Part shown: one piece after another, positions 55,025-63,036 of the stretch | Layout of the letters: each line of letters opens with the position of its first letter | How positions within the stretch are numbered: position 1 is the first letter of the stretch | NCBI RefSeq assembly: GCF_964019805.1 | Contig: NZ_OZ026472.1 | Span: 558,001 to 622,000, forward strand | Source of the DNA: Candidatus Lariskella endosymbiont of Epinotia ramella | Lineage (GTDB): Bacteria; Pseudomonadota; Alphaproteobacteria; Rickettsiales; Midichloriaceae | Reading direction: 5' to 3' | DNA length: 64,000 nucleotides | The notes under the pieces: generated by a model | The model's database searches: none | What the model was told of the DNA's origin: nothing | What the model saw: only the letters and a program-made list of their open reading frames with translations | Translations under genes and position numbers: made by a program

Positions 55025-55134
55025 CACCAAAAGTCTTGGAAGAGGCATAAAATAATGTTTAGAGTATCAAAATAGTGTTTTTAATCCGTAAGAAAATGTT
55101 ATAATATCCCAAAAAACTTACGGATTTGTATTAT

Positions 55135-55581
55135 ATGCCATCAGAAGAAGTGCAAATTAATAATACTCAAAGTAGAATATTTGAGGAGAGATTATCTAAT
55201 AGTTTGAATCCCAAACACAAGTTATATAAATTAAGATCGATAGTTGATTGGTGTGGTCTTGATGAGCGAATTTTTGGTAAAGTTTCTGTGAAACGATATG
55301 GTAGAAGCCGTAAAGACCGTCGTGTTATGCTTGGTTTGTTTATGTTGCAAGCCATTTCAAGTGCCTCTGATTGTTATACTGAGGAGGAGCTTCAGGAAAA
55401 TTCCTATTGGCAGTATTTTTGTGGATATGACTATTTCAAAAATGACATAATTGTATCTGAAAGTTGCATAAGAAGATTTCGTCAAGCTTTAGGAGAATCT
55501 GGGTGTCGTGAGATATTAAAGGAGCTTGTCAGAATAGGCTGTAAGATTGGCACAGTTAAAAAAAAGATTTGGCAGCCGTGA
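55135..55581 (+). CDS. Transposase N-terminal part, IS5/IS1182-like
   Basis: A 148-residue N-terminal domain (IS5-type 'DUF772'): NPKHKLYKLRSIVDWCGLDE, GRSRKDRRVMLGLFMLQAI, SYWQYFCGYDYF, RRFRQALGESGCREILKEL. The frame crosses eight A (55559-55566), giving A-AAA-AAG, the classical -1 slippery heptamer. A shift there joins KKKD to LAAVIIDTTVQP in the next frame. The ATG at 55135 is preferred to a TTG nine bases earlier. Confidence 0.85.
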   Translation: MPSEEVQINNTQSRIFEERLSNSLNPKHKLYKLRSIVDWCGLDERIFGKVSVKRYGRSRKDRRVMLGLFMLQAISSASDCYTEEELQENSYWQYFCGYDYFKNDIIVSESCIRRFRQALGESGCREILKELVRIGCKIGTVKKKIWQP

Positions 55582-56438
55582 TTATTGATACGACAGTTCA
55601 GCCAAAGCATATAAAACATCCACATGATTGTCATCTAATGGAAAAGGCGCGTTTTCAGATAGTTGAGCTTTGCAAGGATCAAGGTATATCGCTAAATGAT
55701 ACATATGCAAAGTACTACAAGCGTGGAATAATGAAGGTTTGGAAATATCGTGATGATAGCAAGTCCAAAAAGCGGATTAATCAGATGAAGAAGCTGAAAA
55801 GCAGGCTTGGCCGTCTAATAAGATTTTGCCATCGTGGTATTGCAAAACTGTCATTGACTATTTCACCAGAAGCCGCAGCAATTCTAGAAAAAGCTAATAT
55901 GATCTATAATCAATCTGTACTTTGCAAACGTGCCAAAGAGGATTACAAAAAAGAAAATAAGGTACTATATAGTTTCCATGAACCTGCTGTTGAGTGCATA
56001 GGCAAAGGCAAATTGCACAAACCATACGAATTCGGCAACAAGGTTGGTATAGCGGTGAGTGGCAGAGGTAATTTCATAGTTGGAATAAAGTCATTTCATG
56101 GAAATCCATACGATGGACATACACTATCTGAGATGGTTGATGAGGTGAAAAAGGTTGCAGAAGATCCCAAAAAGATATTTGTGGACCTTGGTTACCGAGG
56201 TAATAATTTAAAGTCCAAAAGCAAAGTATATACGCCATATACCAAGAAAAGCCTTAGTTTTGCTGATAAAAAGATGATGAAGCGAAGAAGTGCAATTGAG
56301 CCTATAATCGGACATTTGAAGCATTTTGGTCGTCTTGGACGTAATTATCTGCGAGGTATAATAGGAGATATAATAAATCCATTCATATCAGCCATAGGCA
56401 TGAATCTGAAGGCGATAGAGCGCACCTTATCTGGCTAA
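55569..56438 (+). CDS. Transposase catalytic part, IS5/IS1182-like
   Basis: A 289-residue DDE catalytic domain, probably made as a frameshift fusion. The first Asp is in AVIIDTTVQPKHIKHPHD, the second in KKIFVDLGYRGNN, and the Glu in MMKRRSAIEPIIGHLKHFGR, followed by NYLRG. The frame is uninterrupted, so the element could be active in trans. One copy is seen in the window. Confidence 0.87.
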   Translation: MAAVIIDTTVQPKHIKHPHDCHLMEKARFQIVELCKDQGISLNDTYAKYYKRGIMKVWKYRDDSKSKKRINQMKKLKSRLGRLIRFCHRGIAKLSLTISPEAAAILEKANMIYNQSVLCKRAKEDYKKENKVLYSFHEPAVECIGKGKLHKPYEFGNKVGIAVSGRGNFIVGIKSFHGNPYDGHTLSEMVDEVKKVAEDPKKIFVDLGYRGNNLKSKSKVYTPYTKKSLSFADKKMMKRRSAIEPIIGHLKHFGRLGRNYLRGIIGDIINPFISAIGMNLKAIERTLSG

Positions 56439-56604
56439 TCACCTGAATTTAAACATATCAAAATCAAATGCTACAAAGTGGCAATAGAGGACGCATGCTT
56501 AAAACGCAGCATTTTGAACGCCTTACAGACATTTTTCCCGTTCTGCCATAAAAAATCACAATAAATTGACACAGGTACCATTACATGAGCAGCAAAACAC
56601 ACAA

Positions 56605-56670
56605 TATAAAGTTGTAACAAGGCATTTCAAAAGCTAAAATCCATACTTTTGGCGGATGGACTTAATACCA
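56605..56670. repeat. Dispersed repeat B, fragment B9
   Basis: AAGGCATTTCAAAAGCTAAAATCC and CTTTTGGCGGATGGACTT: degenerate B end blocks between the IS and the isochorismatase-like gene. Confidence 0.4.
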
Positions 56671-56685
56671 TAGCAAAAAAGCGCA

Positions 56686-56942
56686 CTATTCGCCTGCACA
56701 TAGTTCTAAAGATGGCAACTCTGACACCTTAATCACGTTAGCAATTTTTCTAAGCAAACGCATAGAATAATCATGCTCATTTTCATCTGCTGCTGCACAA
56801 GCATCCTCTAGCACAACAACATCATAGTCTCTGTCATGTGCATCGCGCGCAGCTGACTGAACGGCCCAAGCACTACTAACACCTGCAATTACAAGACGTA
56901 CAACCTTATTTGCACGCAAGACTGCTTCCAGTGTAGTACAAT
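56686..56942 (-). pseudogene. Isochorismatase-family hydrolase, C-terminal fragment
   Basis: 85 codons in phase from the IS edge: CTTLEAVLRANKVVRLVIAG, VSSAWAVQSAARDAHDRDYD, VVVLEDACAAADENEH. This is the second half of a cysteine-hydrolase fold. The position usually holding the catalytic cysteine (G-V-x-T-x-x-C-V) reads AWAV here, so even the intact ancestor lacked the classical nucleophile, as in some subfamilies. It is separated from its first half by IS copy 3. Confidence 0.85.
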
Positions 56943-56962
56943 AGACCTCTTGCATAACCTAT

Positions 56963-57331
56963 TTAAAGCTCAAAGTTATAGATACCAGCAAGTAAATTAA
57001 ACCTTAAACCGAATCGTTTTCTTCTGTTCCTATAACGATCAGCGATAATTTTAAATCGTTTGATCATGCCTATGACGTTTTCATTTAAAACACGTTCACT
57101 AGACAATTGACGATTTTTCTTTTTATCTTTCCTGCTTAGTGGTCGCTTTTTTGTCTTTTTCTTTGGTAACTCTGAATTATAATGCAACTTATCAATGCCT
57201 TGATAACCAGTATCTGTAAGAACTTTAATCTCAGGGTGGATGTGAACTCCGGATTCTTTAAATAACCTGAAATCATGACGCTTGCCATTAGAAAAATTAG
57301 TGCAAATGATTTCTTTTTTCCTTTTATCCAC
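56963..57331 (-). CDS. IS5-family transposase, orfB part (copy 3)
   Basis: Predicted protein identical to orfB of copies 1 and 2, carrying the second Asp and the Glu of the DDE triad. Confidence 0.88.
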   Translation of the reverse strand: MDKRKKEIICTNFSNGKRHDFRLFKESGVHIHPEIKVLTDTGYQGIDKLHYNSELPKKKTKKRPLSRKDKKKNRQLSSERVLNENVIGMIKRFKIIADRYRNRRKRFGLRFNLLAGIYNFEL

Positions 57332-57345
57332 AATAAGCTGAGTTT

Positions 57346-57816
57346 TTAGAGTATGTCGCCTCTTTTTTCCCGAATAAAAGTGCTTCTGTTTTTTTTAGGT
57401 CGTTCTATCGGTGTTTCAGTAGCATCAATTAACACAAGTTCGTATTCAGAATCGCTTTTTAGTAATGCTTTACGTCCAGGTAGTGAAAATCGTTTATCTT
57501 TAATTAGAGTATCTTCAATCCAACGTATATTACGATAACAGGCACTTTCACTTATTCCATAACTGCGGGAAATATGAAAATATGTCCTGTATTCACGCAA
57601 GTACTCAAGCGTCATGAGTAATCGATCTTCTAAAGCCAATTTATTGGGTTTTCCACCTTGAGACTTTAAAATAGCTTCAGCTTCTTTTAATATACTTAGT
57701 ATAACTTCAAACGTTCCTCGTTTAATGCCAGTAAGCCTGCGAAACTCTTCTGCGTATTCATCTTTGATGTTTTCAAACTTCATGTTATCCTTGATAAAAT
57801 CAAGGATTTTAATCAA
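57346..57816 (-). CDS. IS5-family transposase, orfA part (copy 3)
   Basis: Predicted protein identical to orfA of copies 1 and 2, with the same A8 slippery run at 57389-57396. Confidence 0.88.
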   Translation of the reverse strand: MIKILDFIKDNMKFENIKDEYAEEFRRLTGIKRGTFEVILSILKEAEAILKSQGGKPNKLALEDRLLMTLEYLREYRTYFHISRSYGISESACYRNIRWIEDTLIKDKRFSLPGRKALLKSDSEYELVLIDATETPIERPKKNRSTFIREKRGDIL

Positions 57817-57840
57817 TTTATATGGTTATGCAAGAGGTCT

Positions 57841-58177
57841 AATAAAAAACACTTATCCTATGCTTTACAATTATTATATCCCCTTCCCTTACGTCTAGAT
57901 CCTTGTGAAAGTTAGTGCCAAAATCATATAGACCTAATGCGTCAAGACCACGTGCTCCGGAAAGCATTGGAGATCCTTCAGGACATTCTATATAGCTTGG
58001 CGAGAACCCAAGTTTTGCTTGTATTACAATCCAACCATTATTTCTAGCAAATTCGATAGCAGCATTTGCCTTCGAGATCACATTATTGTTTGTGACGCAT
58101 TCAGCAGATGTTGCCATCTTTCCACCATCACAAGCTATATCAAAGATGTAATCCAATCCGATAAAAGCAGTTTCCAT
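57841..58177 (-). pseudogene. Isochorismatase-family hydrolase, N-terminal fragment
   Basis: 112 codons from the ATG at 58177: METAFIGLDYIFDIACDGGK (first catalytic-type Asp), KANAAIEFARNNGWIVIQAK, then LDVREGDIIIVKHRISVFY with the conserved lysine, where the IS breaks the frame. Together with the downstream part it made a protein of about 195 residues of normal family length. A truncated product may still be translated. Confidence 0.85.
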
Positions 58178-58301
58178 AGTGATAATTTAGTTAAGATTAA
58201 AATTAGAATTTTAAACGCAAAAAAATCACTCAAATAGGAAGGCTGCACTTCTACCAGAGGAAGACAGCTTTTAAAAACAACAGAGTGCAAACTCCCACAC
58301 T

Positions 58302-58326
58302 AAAAAAGCGTAAAAAGCTTAACGCT
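58302..58326 (-). terminator. Terminator of the phasin gene
   Basis: On the minus strand AGCGT-(loop)-ACGCT is followed by TTTTTT. The stem overlaps the phasin stop codon. Good position and tail. Confidence 0.6.
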
Positions 58327-58720
58327 GTGCAGTTGGTTTTGCACTTTTTGAGAGCTCACACACAGCAGATACACCTTCCTGATTTAAGTCGATTAGCTCT
58401 TTTGCACATTTCATTGCAATATCATTCATTTCTTTCAGATGGTTATACATATCCTGCACAAAACTGCCATAAGCTGACGCAACCTTCTCTTGTGTCTTTT
58501 CAGGTGCTTTAATATGTTCATTCATAGCATCTACACCATTTTGTGATTGCTTTTGCATAAAAGCAATATTCTTGGTTGCCGCATTTTGAGCATTTTGCAT
58601 TATTATTTGCCCAGCCTTTGACACTGATTCTAATCTATTTTGCATAACATTTTTATAATTATTATTTGCATCTTGGCCTCCCCAGTAACACGCATATGGC
58701 CAATTGAACAAGTTATACAT
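58319..58720 (-). CDS. Phasin family protein
   Basis: A 133-residue amphipathic helical protein (Phasin_2 type): RLESVSKAGQIIMQNAQNAATKNIAFMQKQ, EKTQEKVASAYGSFVQDMYNHLKEMNDIAMKCAKE, AVCELSKSAKP. Phasins coat polyhydroxyalkanoate granules; in Rickettsiales the gene is often kept without a full PHA pathway. The ATG at 58720 is fixed by a strong GGAGG six bases upstream; a TTG four codons earlier overlaps that site. A rho-independent terminator follows. Confidence 0.85.
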   Translation of the reverse strand: MYNLFNWPYACYWGGQDANNNYKNVMQNRLESVSKAGQIIMQNAQNAATKNIAFMQKQSQNGVDAMNEHIKAPEKTQEKVASAYGSFVQDMYNHLKEMNDIAMKCAKELIDLNQEGVSAVCELSKSAKPTAQR

Positions 58721-58864
58721 TTTTTCCTCCAAAAATTTTTAACACAGCAGTTACTAAAGTGCTATACGCTTTAGAAATATACAATAGCAACCTGGATTGA
58801 AGTGTAACACACAAAATGCTGCGCTGCAACATTTTATTATTATCTTTTCTTTGCTATATGCAAT

Positions 58865-59110
58865 GCCCGTAGAGCGCTTGTGTGAGAAGGATAATTTCTG
58901 TGTCAAATACTTGTATAGATTTATATTTGCGAAGGAATTAACGAAGTAATACTGGCAAATCAGGCCAAAAAGGTCAGTACAGGTGATTGCCGGCAGCGCC
59001 TAAGGATGTGACAAAGCAATTGGTCGCTAAAACAAGTTTGAAGAAGAAGTCTATTAGGTTCAAAAGGCTTACATAATGACTTAGTTAATAGAACCATATT
59101 TGCCTCTACT
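58865..59110 (+). repeat. Dispersed repeat C, copy C5
   Basis: GATAATTTCTGTGTCAAATAC, ATATTTGCGAAGGAATTAACG, AAGTAATACTGGCAAATCAGG, GATTGCCGGCAGCGCC, GTGACAAAGCAATTGGTCGC, and CTTACATAATGACTTAG. It is close to C2 and fills much of the phasin to 59.4-kb spacer. No gene is seen from 58721 to 59395. Confidence 0.65.
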
Positions 59111-59395
59111 AAAAAGTAAGATCCGAATTTATCCAAAAAATTAATTTATCACATATATAAAGATATCAAAATCATGATAACACACATATTATCACGTCAT
59201 ATAGCAAAAATTCATTGCTAAAATTCAACTAATTGATTATTAATTATATAAGAAGCACCGTATAAATCTAACATTATCCTGCACTATTTTCAGTTTACAT
59301 AGTCTTGTAATGCTAATACTATAATTGTTATTAGTTCAAATTTCGTACTTGAAACGACTGTTACATATATAATCATTAAGTTGGAAAAATGTTTT

Positions 59396-59947
59396 ATGCG
59401 CTCTCTACAAGTTCAAGATGTTGCACCAGGGATTGAATCTAAAGATCAAGTTGCAGAAAAAGGTAAAATATATAATGATGACTCAATAAAAAAAGAGAAA
59501 AGAAATATAAAGTGGAATATTTTAGATTCTAAAATACTCCGATGTATAGCACTGCTGTGCTCTGTGATTTTTATCTCATACATTTCTCTTTCATTGCTTA
59601 CAGCACTAATATTGTGGTTTTTTCCAACAATTGTATCCGCTTTTTCCAATCTTCAAAAGTATAAGTCATTAACAAAAAATATCATGTGTTTTAATTGCTT
59701 AGGTGCAGCTCCCTATATTTGTTTTCTACTAAAATATGGCGATGTTAGTGCAGGCACTATAAGTTTGCTTGTAGATGCAAATACTTTGTTCTATATATAT
59801 GCAATAGTTGCAATCAGTATTGTGATGTATTTTGTAATACCTAGTTATATTGTTGCCTCAGAGAACATTAAACTAGTGCAAAAAATTAATAATGTTGAAA
59901 AAGAGCTAGATGCTCTTTCTGAAGAATGGAATTTTAAGAGGAACTAG
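59396..59947 (+). CDS. Membrane protein of unknown function upstream of sucA
   Basis: A 183-residue protein. The first 45 residues are charged and soluble. Four hydrophobic segments then follow (about residues 50-70, 74-92, 102-120 and 133-158), and the tail from 160 is a helix (ENIKLVQKINNVEKELDALS). I recognise no family. The ATG at 59396 is used; an upstream TTG is possible. It ends only 3 bp before sucA, so the two are almost certainly co-transcribed. That position may link it to 2-oxoglutarate dehydrogenase expression or may be chance. Confidence 0.65.
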   Translation: MRSLQVQDVAPGIESKDQVAEKGKIYNDDSIKKEKRNIKWNILDSKILRCIALLCSVIFISYISLSLLTALILWFFPTIVSAFSNLQKYKSLTKNIMCFNCLGAAPYICFLLKYGDVSAGTISLLVDANTLFYIYAIVAISIVMYFVIPSYIVASENIKLVQKINNVEKELDALSEEWNFKRN

Positions 59948-59950
59948 AAG

Positions 59951-62761
59951 ATGTCGGATTTTCATTCCAATACTTACCTTTTTGGTGCAAGTGCTGGGTT
60001 TTTAGAAGGAATGTATGCTATGTATATAAAATCTCCTGAGGCTATTGATCAGTCTTGGAGAGAATATTTTAAAAGCTTAGGAGATAATCCTTCAGCACTT
60101 GAAGGATTTTTAAACAGTATAGAGAAAAGTAAAGCTGTTGCTAATCCACTACAAAATGAGATATCTGAAGCATTTAGCGATACAGCTCCAAAAAAACCTA
60201 TAACTGAAAAAAGTATCGGAAAAGATACATCTGCTATACAAGCAGTAGATATCCAGCAAACAATAGAAAAGATTGCAAACATATATAGAACATACGGACA
60301 TACTGCTGTGAACCTTGATCCTCTGAATATAGCAAAGCAAAATATATCACAGGAGATTATTGCTATTAATGAAAATAGCAATAATGCTGGTTTTATATCT
60401 AAGAAACTGCGCGATATTTATGCTGCGCGTATAGGATATGAATTCATGCATATAGAATCAAAAGAGGTGCGTGAATGGTTCGTAAATTATTTAGAAAAAG
60501 AAAAAACTTTATACTTTAGTTCCTCACAAAAACTCAAACTATTGCAGGATTTATTTGAGGTAACTGCACTCGAAGAATATCTGCATATAAAATTTCCTGG
60601 AGCAAAAAGATTTTCTATAGAAGGTTCCGAGTCTGCAGTTGTTGCAACTGAATATATTATAAGTCAAGCAGCAAAATATGGTTTACAAGAGATTGTATTT
60701 GGAATGGCGCATAGAGGAAGATTAAATACTCTAACAAAAATATTGAAAAAACCATATAGTGCACTATTTTCGGAGTTTACTGGAAATTTTGCATTTCCTG
60801 CAAACCACCCGGGTGACGTCAAATATCACTTAGGGGCTTCTTGTGACAGAGAGGTAGAAGGAGGTAAAGTACATTTATCTTTACTTCCAAATCCTTCGCA
60901 TTTAGAGGCTGTTAATCCTGTGGTAGTTGGTAGAGTCAGAGCGAGACAAGATGACATAGCGGATGTTCAAAGAAGTAAAGTTGCTGCGATCATGATGCAT
61001 GGGGATGCTGCAATAGTTGGACAAGGATCTGTAGCAGAAACTATGGTTTTATCAGGGTTACCTTCTTACAATATTGGAGGAGTAATACATATTGTAATAA
61101 ATAACCAGATTGGCTTTACTACCCTGCCCTCCAGCTCAAGAACTGCTAGATATTGTACTGATATAGCAAAATCTATAGGTGCTCCTATTTTACATGTTAA
61201 CGGAGATGATATTGAAGCTGTAATCTTTGCAACACAACTTGCACTTGATTATAAAGCTAAATTTCATAAAGATGTGTTCATTGATATAGTAGGATATAGA
61301 AGATATGGGCACAATGAAGGTGATGAACCATTTTTTACACAACCAATCATGTATCATGCTATTTCTAATCATAAAACTCCGCCAATTATTTATAGAGATA
61401 AACTGATCTCAGAGGGTATAATCACAGAAGAGAGAGCAAGCAGTATACATGATAATTTTAAGCTTTTTTTGGATAAAGAATATGAGTTATCAAAAACTCA
61501 TAAAAACGATAAGTTCGATTGGCTACACGGCGTATGGAATGGTTATGTATCTTCTGCTGACCAAAATGCTAGCAATACACCTACTGGGGTTGATGAAGTT
61601 CGTTTAAGAGAAATAGGTGTAAAATTAACAACAGTTCCTAGCGATTTTAGTTTAAACAGCAAAATTGAAAGACAACTTTTGACGAAGCGCAAATTAATAG
61701 AGATGGGTGAAAATATAGATTGGGGCACGGGTGAAGCACTTGCTTTAGCAAGCCTCTTAGATGAAGGAATATGCGTTAGAATGAGCGGACAGGATGTGGA
61801 ACGTGGAACATTTTCTCATAGACATGCTGTTCTTACAGATCAAACAAATGAAAAAAAGTTTACTCCGCTTAATAACTTGCGTGATGATCAAGTTTCTAAG
61901 ATTGAAATATGCAATAGTTATCTTTCAGAACTTGGAGTATTAGGTTTTGAATATGGCTATAGCCTTGCAGCTCCTGGTAAGCTAGTAATTTGGGAAGCAC
62001 AATTTGGAGATTTTGCAAATGGCGCGCAAGTTTTGATTGATCAGTTTATAGTATCAGCAGAAGCAAAATGGCTTCGTATGAGTGGTATTACATTGTTATT
62101 ACCGCATGGTTATGAAGGACAAGGACCTGAACATAGCTCTGCAAGACTTGAGCGTTTCCTTCAGTTATGCGCAAACAACAATATACAAGTTGCAAATTGC
62201 ACAACTCCTGCTTCATTGTTTCATATTTTACGCAGACAGGTTCATAGAAATTACAGAAAGCCTTTGATTTTAATGACTCCAAAATCACTACTGCGCCATA
62301 AGCTTGCTGTATCAAAAATATCCGACATGGGGCAAGGCACACAATTTAACCCACTAATACCGGAAAATGATCAAGGAGTCTTGCCAGATAAAAACATTAG
62401 AAAAGTAATAATATGTAGCGGCAAAGTGTATTTTGATCTATATGAAATGCGAGCTGAAAAGAATGCTATGGATATAGTAATATTAAGGTTGGAGCAAATT
62501 TATCCGATACCAACAAATGAGCTTGAAACTCAGCTTTTGCGGTATACAAACGCAAAAGTAATATGGTGTCAAGAAGAACACGAAAATATGGGAGCTTTTA
62601 GATTTGTAAAAGATCTGATAACAGGTGTTTTGCAAAAAATAAATCATTTTGATACAAGACTTGATTATGTAGGTCGCCCAGAATCAGCATCAACCGCTGC
62701 TGGTTATGGAAAATTGCACTCCATAGAGCATGGTACAATGATGCAGGAGGCATTCTCATAA
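59951..62761 (+). CDS. sucA: 2-oxoglutarate dehydrogenase E1 component
   Basis: A 936-residue thiamine-diphosphate enzyme, full length. It begins YLFGASAGFLEGMYAMYIKSPEAIDQSW, has the EFMHIESKEVREWF hinge, GMAHRGRLNTL, the ThDP site HGDAAIVGQGSVAET and NNQIGFTT, GYRRYGHNEGDEP, and late RMSGQDVERGTFSHRH and EGQGPEHSSARLERFL blocks. It decarboxylates 2-oxoglutarate and passes the succinyl group to E2. An AAGAGG ribosome binding site precedes the ATG. sucB follows after 275 bp, as in other alphaproteobacteria. Confidence 0.98.
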   Translation: MSDFHSNTYLFGASAGFLEGMYAMYIKSPEAIDQSWREYFKSLGDNPSALEGFLNSIEKSKAVANPLQNEISEAFSDTAPKKPITEKSIGKDTSAIQAVDIQQTIEKIANIYRTYGHTAVNLDPLNIAKQNISQEIIAINENSNNAGFISKKLRDIYAARIGYEFMHIESKEVREWFVNYLEKEKTLYFSSSQKLKLLQDLFEVTALEEYLHIKFPGAKRFSIEGSESAVVATEYIISQAAKYGLQEIVFGMAHRGRLNTLTKILKKPYSALFSEFTGNFAFPANHPGDVKYHLGASCDREVEGGKVHLSLLPNPSHLEAVNPVVVGRVRARQDDIADVQRSKVAAIMMHGDAAIVGQGSVAETMVLSGLPSYNIGGVIHIVINNQIGFTTLPSSSRTARYCTDIAKSIGAPILHVNGDDIEAVIFATQLALDYKAKFHKDVFIDIVGYRRYGHNEGDEPFFTQPIMYHAISNHKTPPIIYRDKLISEGIITEERASSIHDNFKLFLDKEYELSKTHKNDKFDWLHGVWNGYVSSADQNASNTPTGVDEVRLREIGVKLTTVPSDFSLNSKIERQLLTKRKLIEMGENIDWGTGEALALASLLDEGICVRMSGQDVERGTFSHRHAVLTDQTNEKKFTPLNNLRDDQVSKIEICNSYLSELGVLGFEYGYSLAAPGKLVIWEAQFGDFANGAQVLIDQFIVSAEAKWLRMSGITLLLPHGYEGQGPEHSSARLERFLQLCANNNIQVANCTTPASLFHILRRQVHRNYRKPLILMTPKSLLRHKLAVSKISDMGQGTQFNPLIPENDQGVLPDKNIRKVIICSGKVYFDLYEMRAEKNAMDIVILRLEQIYPIPTNELETQLLRYTNAKVIWCQEEHENMGAFRFVKDLITGVLQKINHFDTRLDYVGRPESASTAAGYGKLHSIEHGTMMQEAFS

Positions 62762-62787
62762 AAACAGATGAATGATTACAAATTTTC

Positions 62788-62811
62788 AAAGGCATCAGAT
62801 TTAATGCCTTT
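62788..62811 (+). terminator. Hairpin after sucA
   Basis: AAAGGCAT pairs with ATGCCTTT around an 8-base loop, 27 bp beyond the sucA stop. The T tail is weak. It could terminate or attenuate read-through into sucB. Confidence 0.45.
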
Positions 62812-63036
62812 AAAAGCTTGCTATTCTCTCAAATACAATGATTAACCATAGAATAGTCGTAAAAATTTGATTTATTTTTGCATATTGGGCATAGACAAAT
62901 AAGCAACTAACTTTTGAATTTTAATTTAAAAAAATATGCAATAGTTGTTTCATATCTACTATATTATTGCTTAGAAGAGCATGAGATTAGTATAAAAATT
63001 AGTAATATTTAAGTTTAATTCATATTCATTTAGCAA

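Larger units (their letters stand above)
55025..56560 (+). mobile_element. Second insertion sequence, IS5/IS1182-like, approximate limits
   Basis: It contains two transposase frames with a slippery site. Candidate ends are only roughly defined: AGAGTATCAAAATAGTG (55061-55077) on the left resembles, inverted, CGCAGCATTTTGAAC (56505-56519) on the right. The left arm is the same sequence as repeat D at 47.4 kb and 54.9 kb. No target duplication could be fixed by eye. Confidence 0.6.
56943..57840 (-). mobile_element. IS5-family insertion sequence, copy 3 (898 bp)
   Basis: Same 17-bp ends as copies 1 and 2, with AAT duplicated on both sides. Removing the element and one AAT restores a continuous reading frame (...RISVFY-CTTLEAV...) in the isochorismatase-like gene. 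Confidence 0.96.

Noticed and set aside
56563-56600. Promoter-like sequence downstream of the 55-kb IS
   Set aside because: TTGACA (about 56577) is present, but no -10 box at proper spacing was found.
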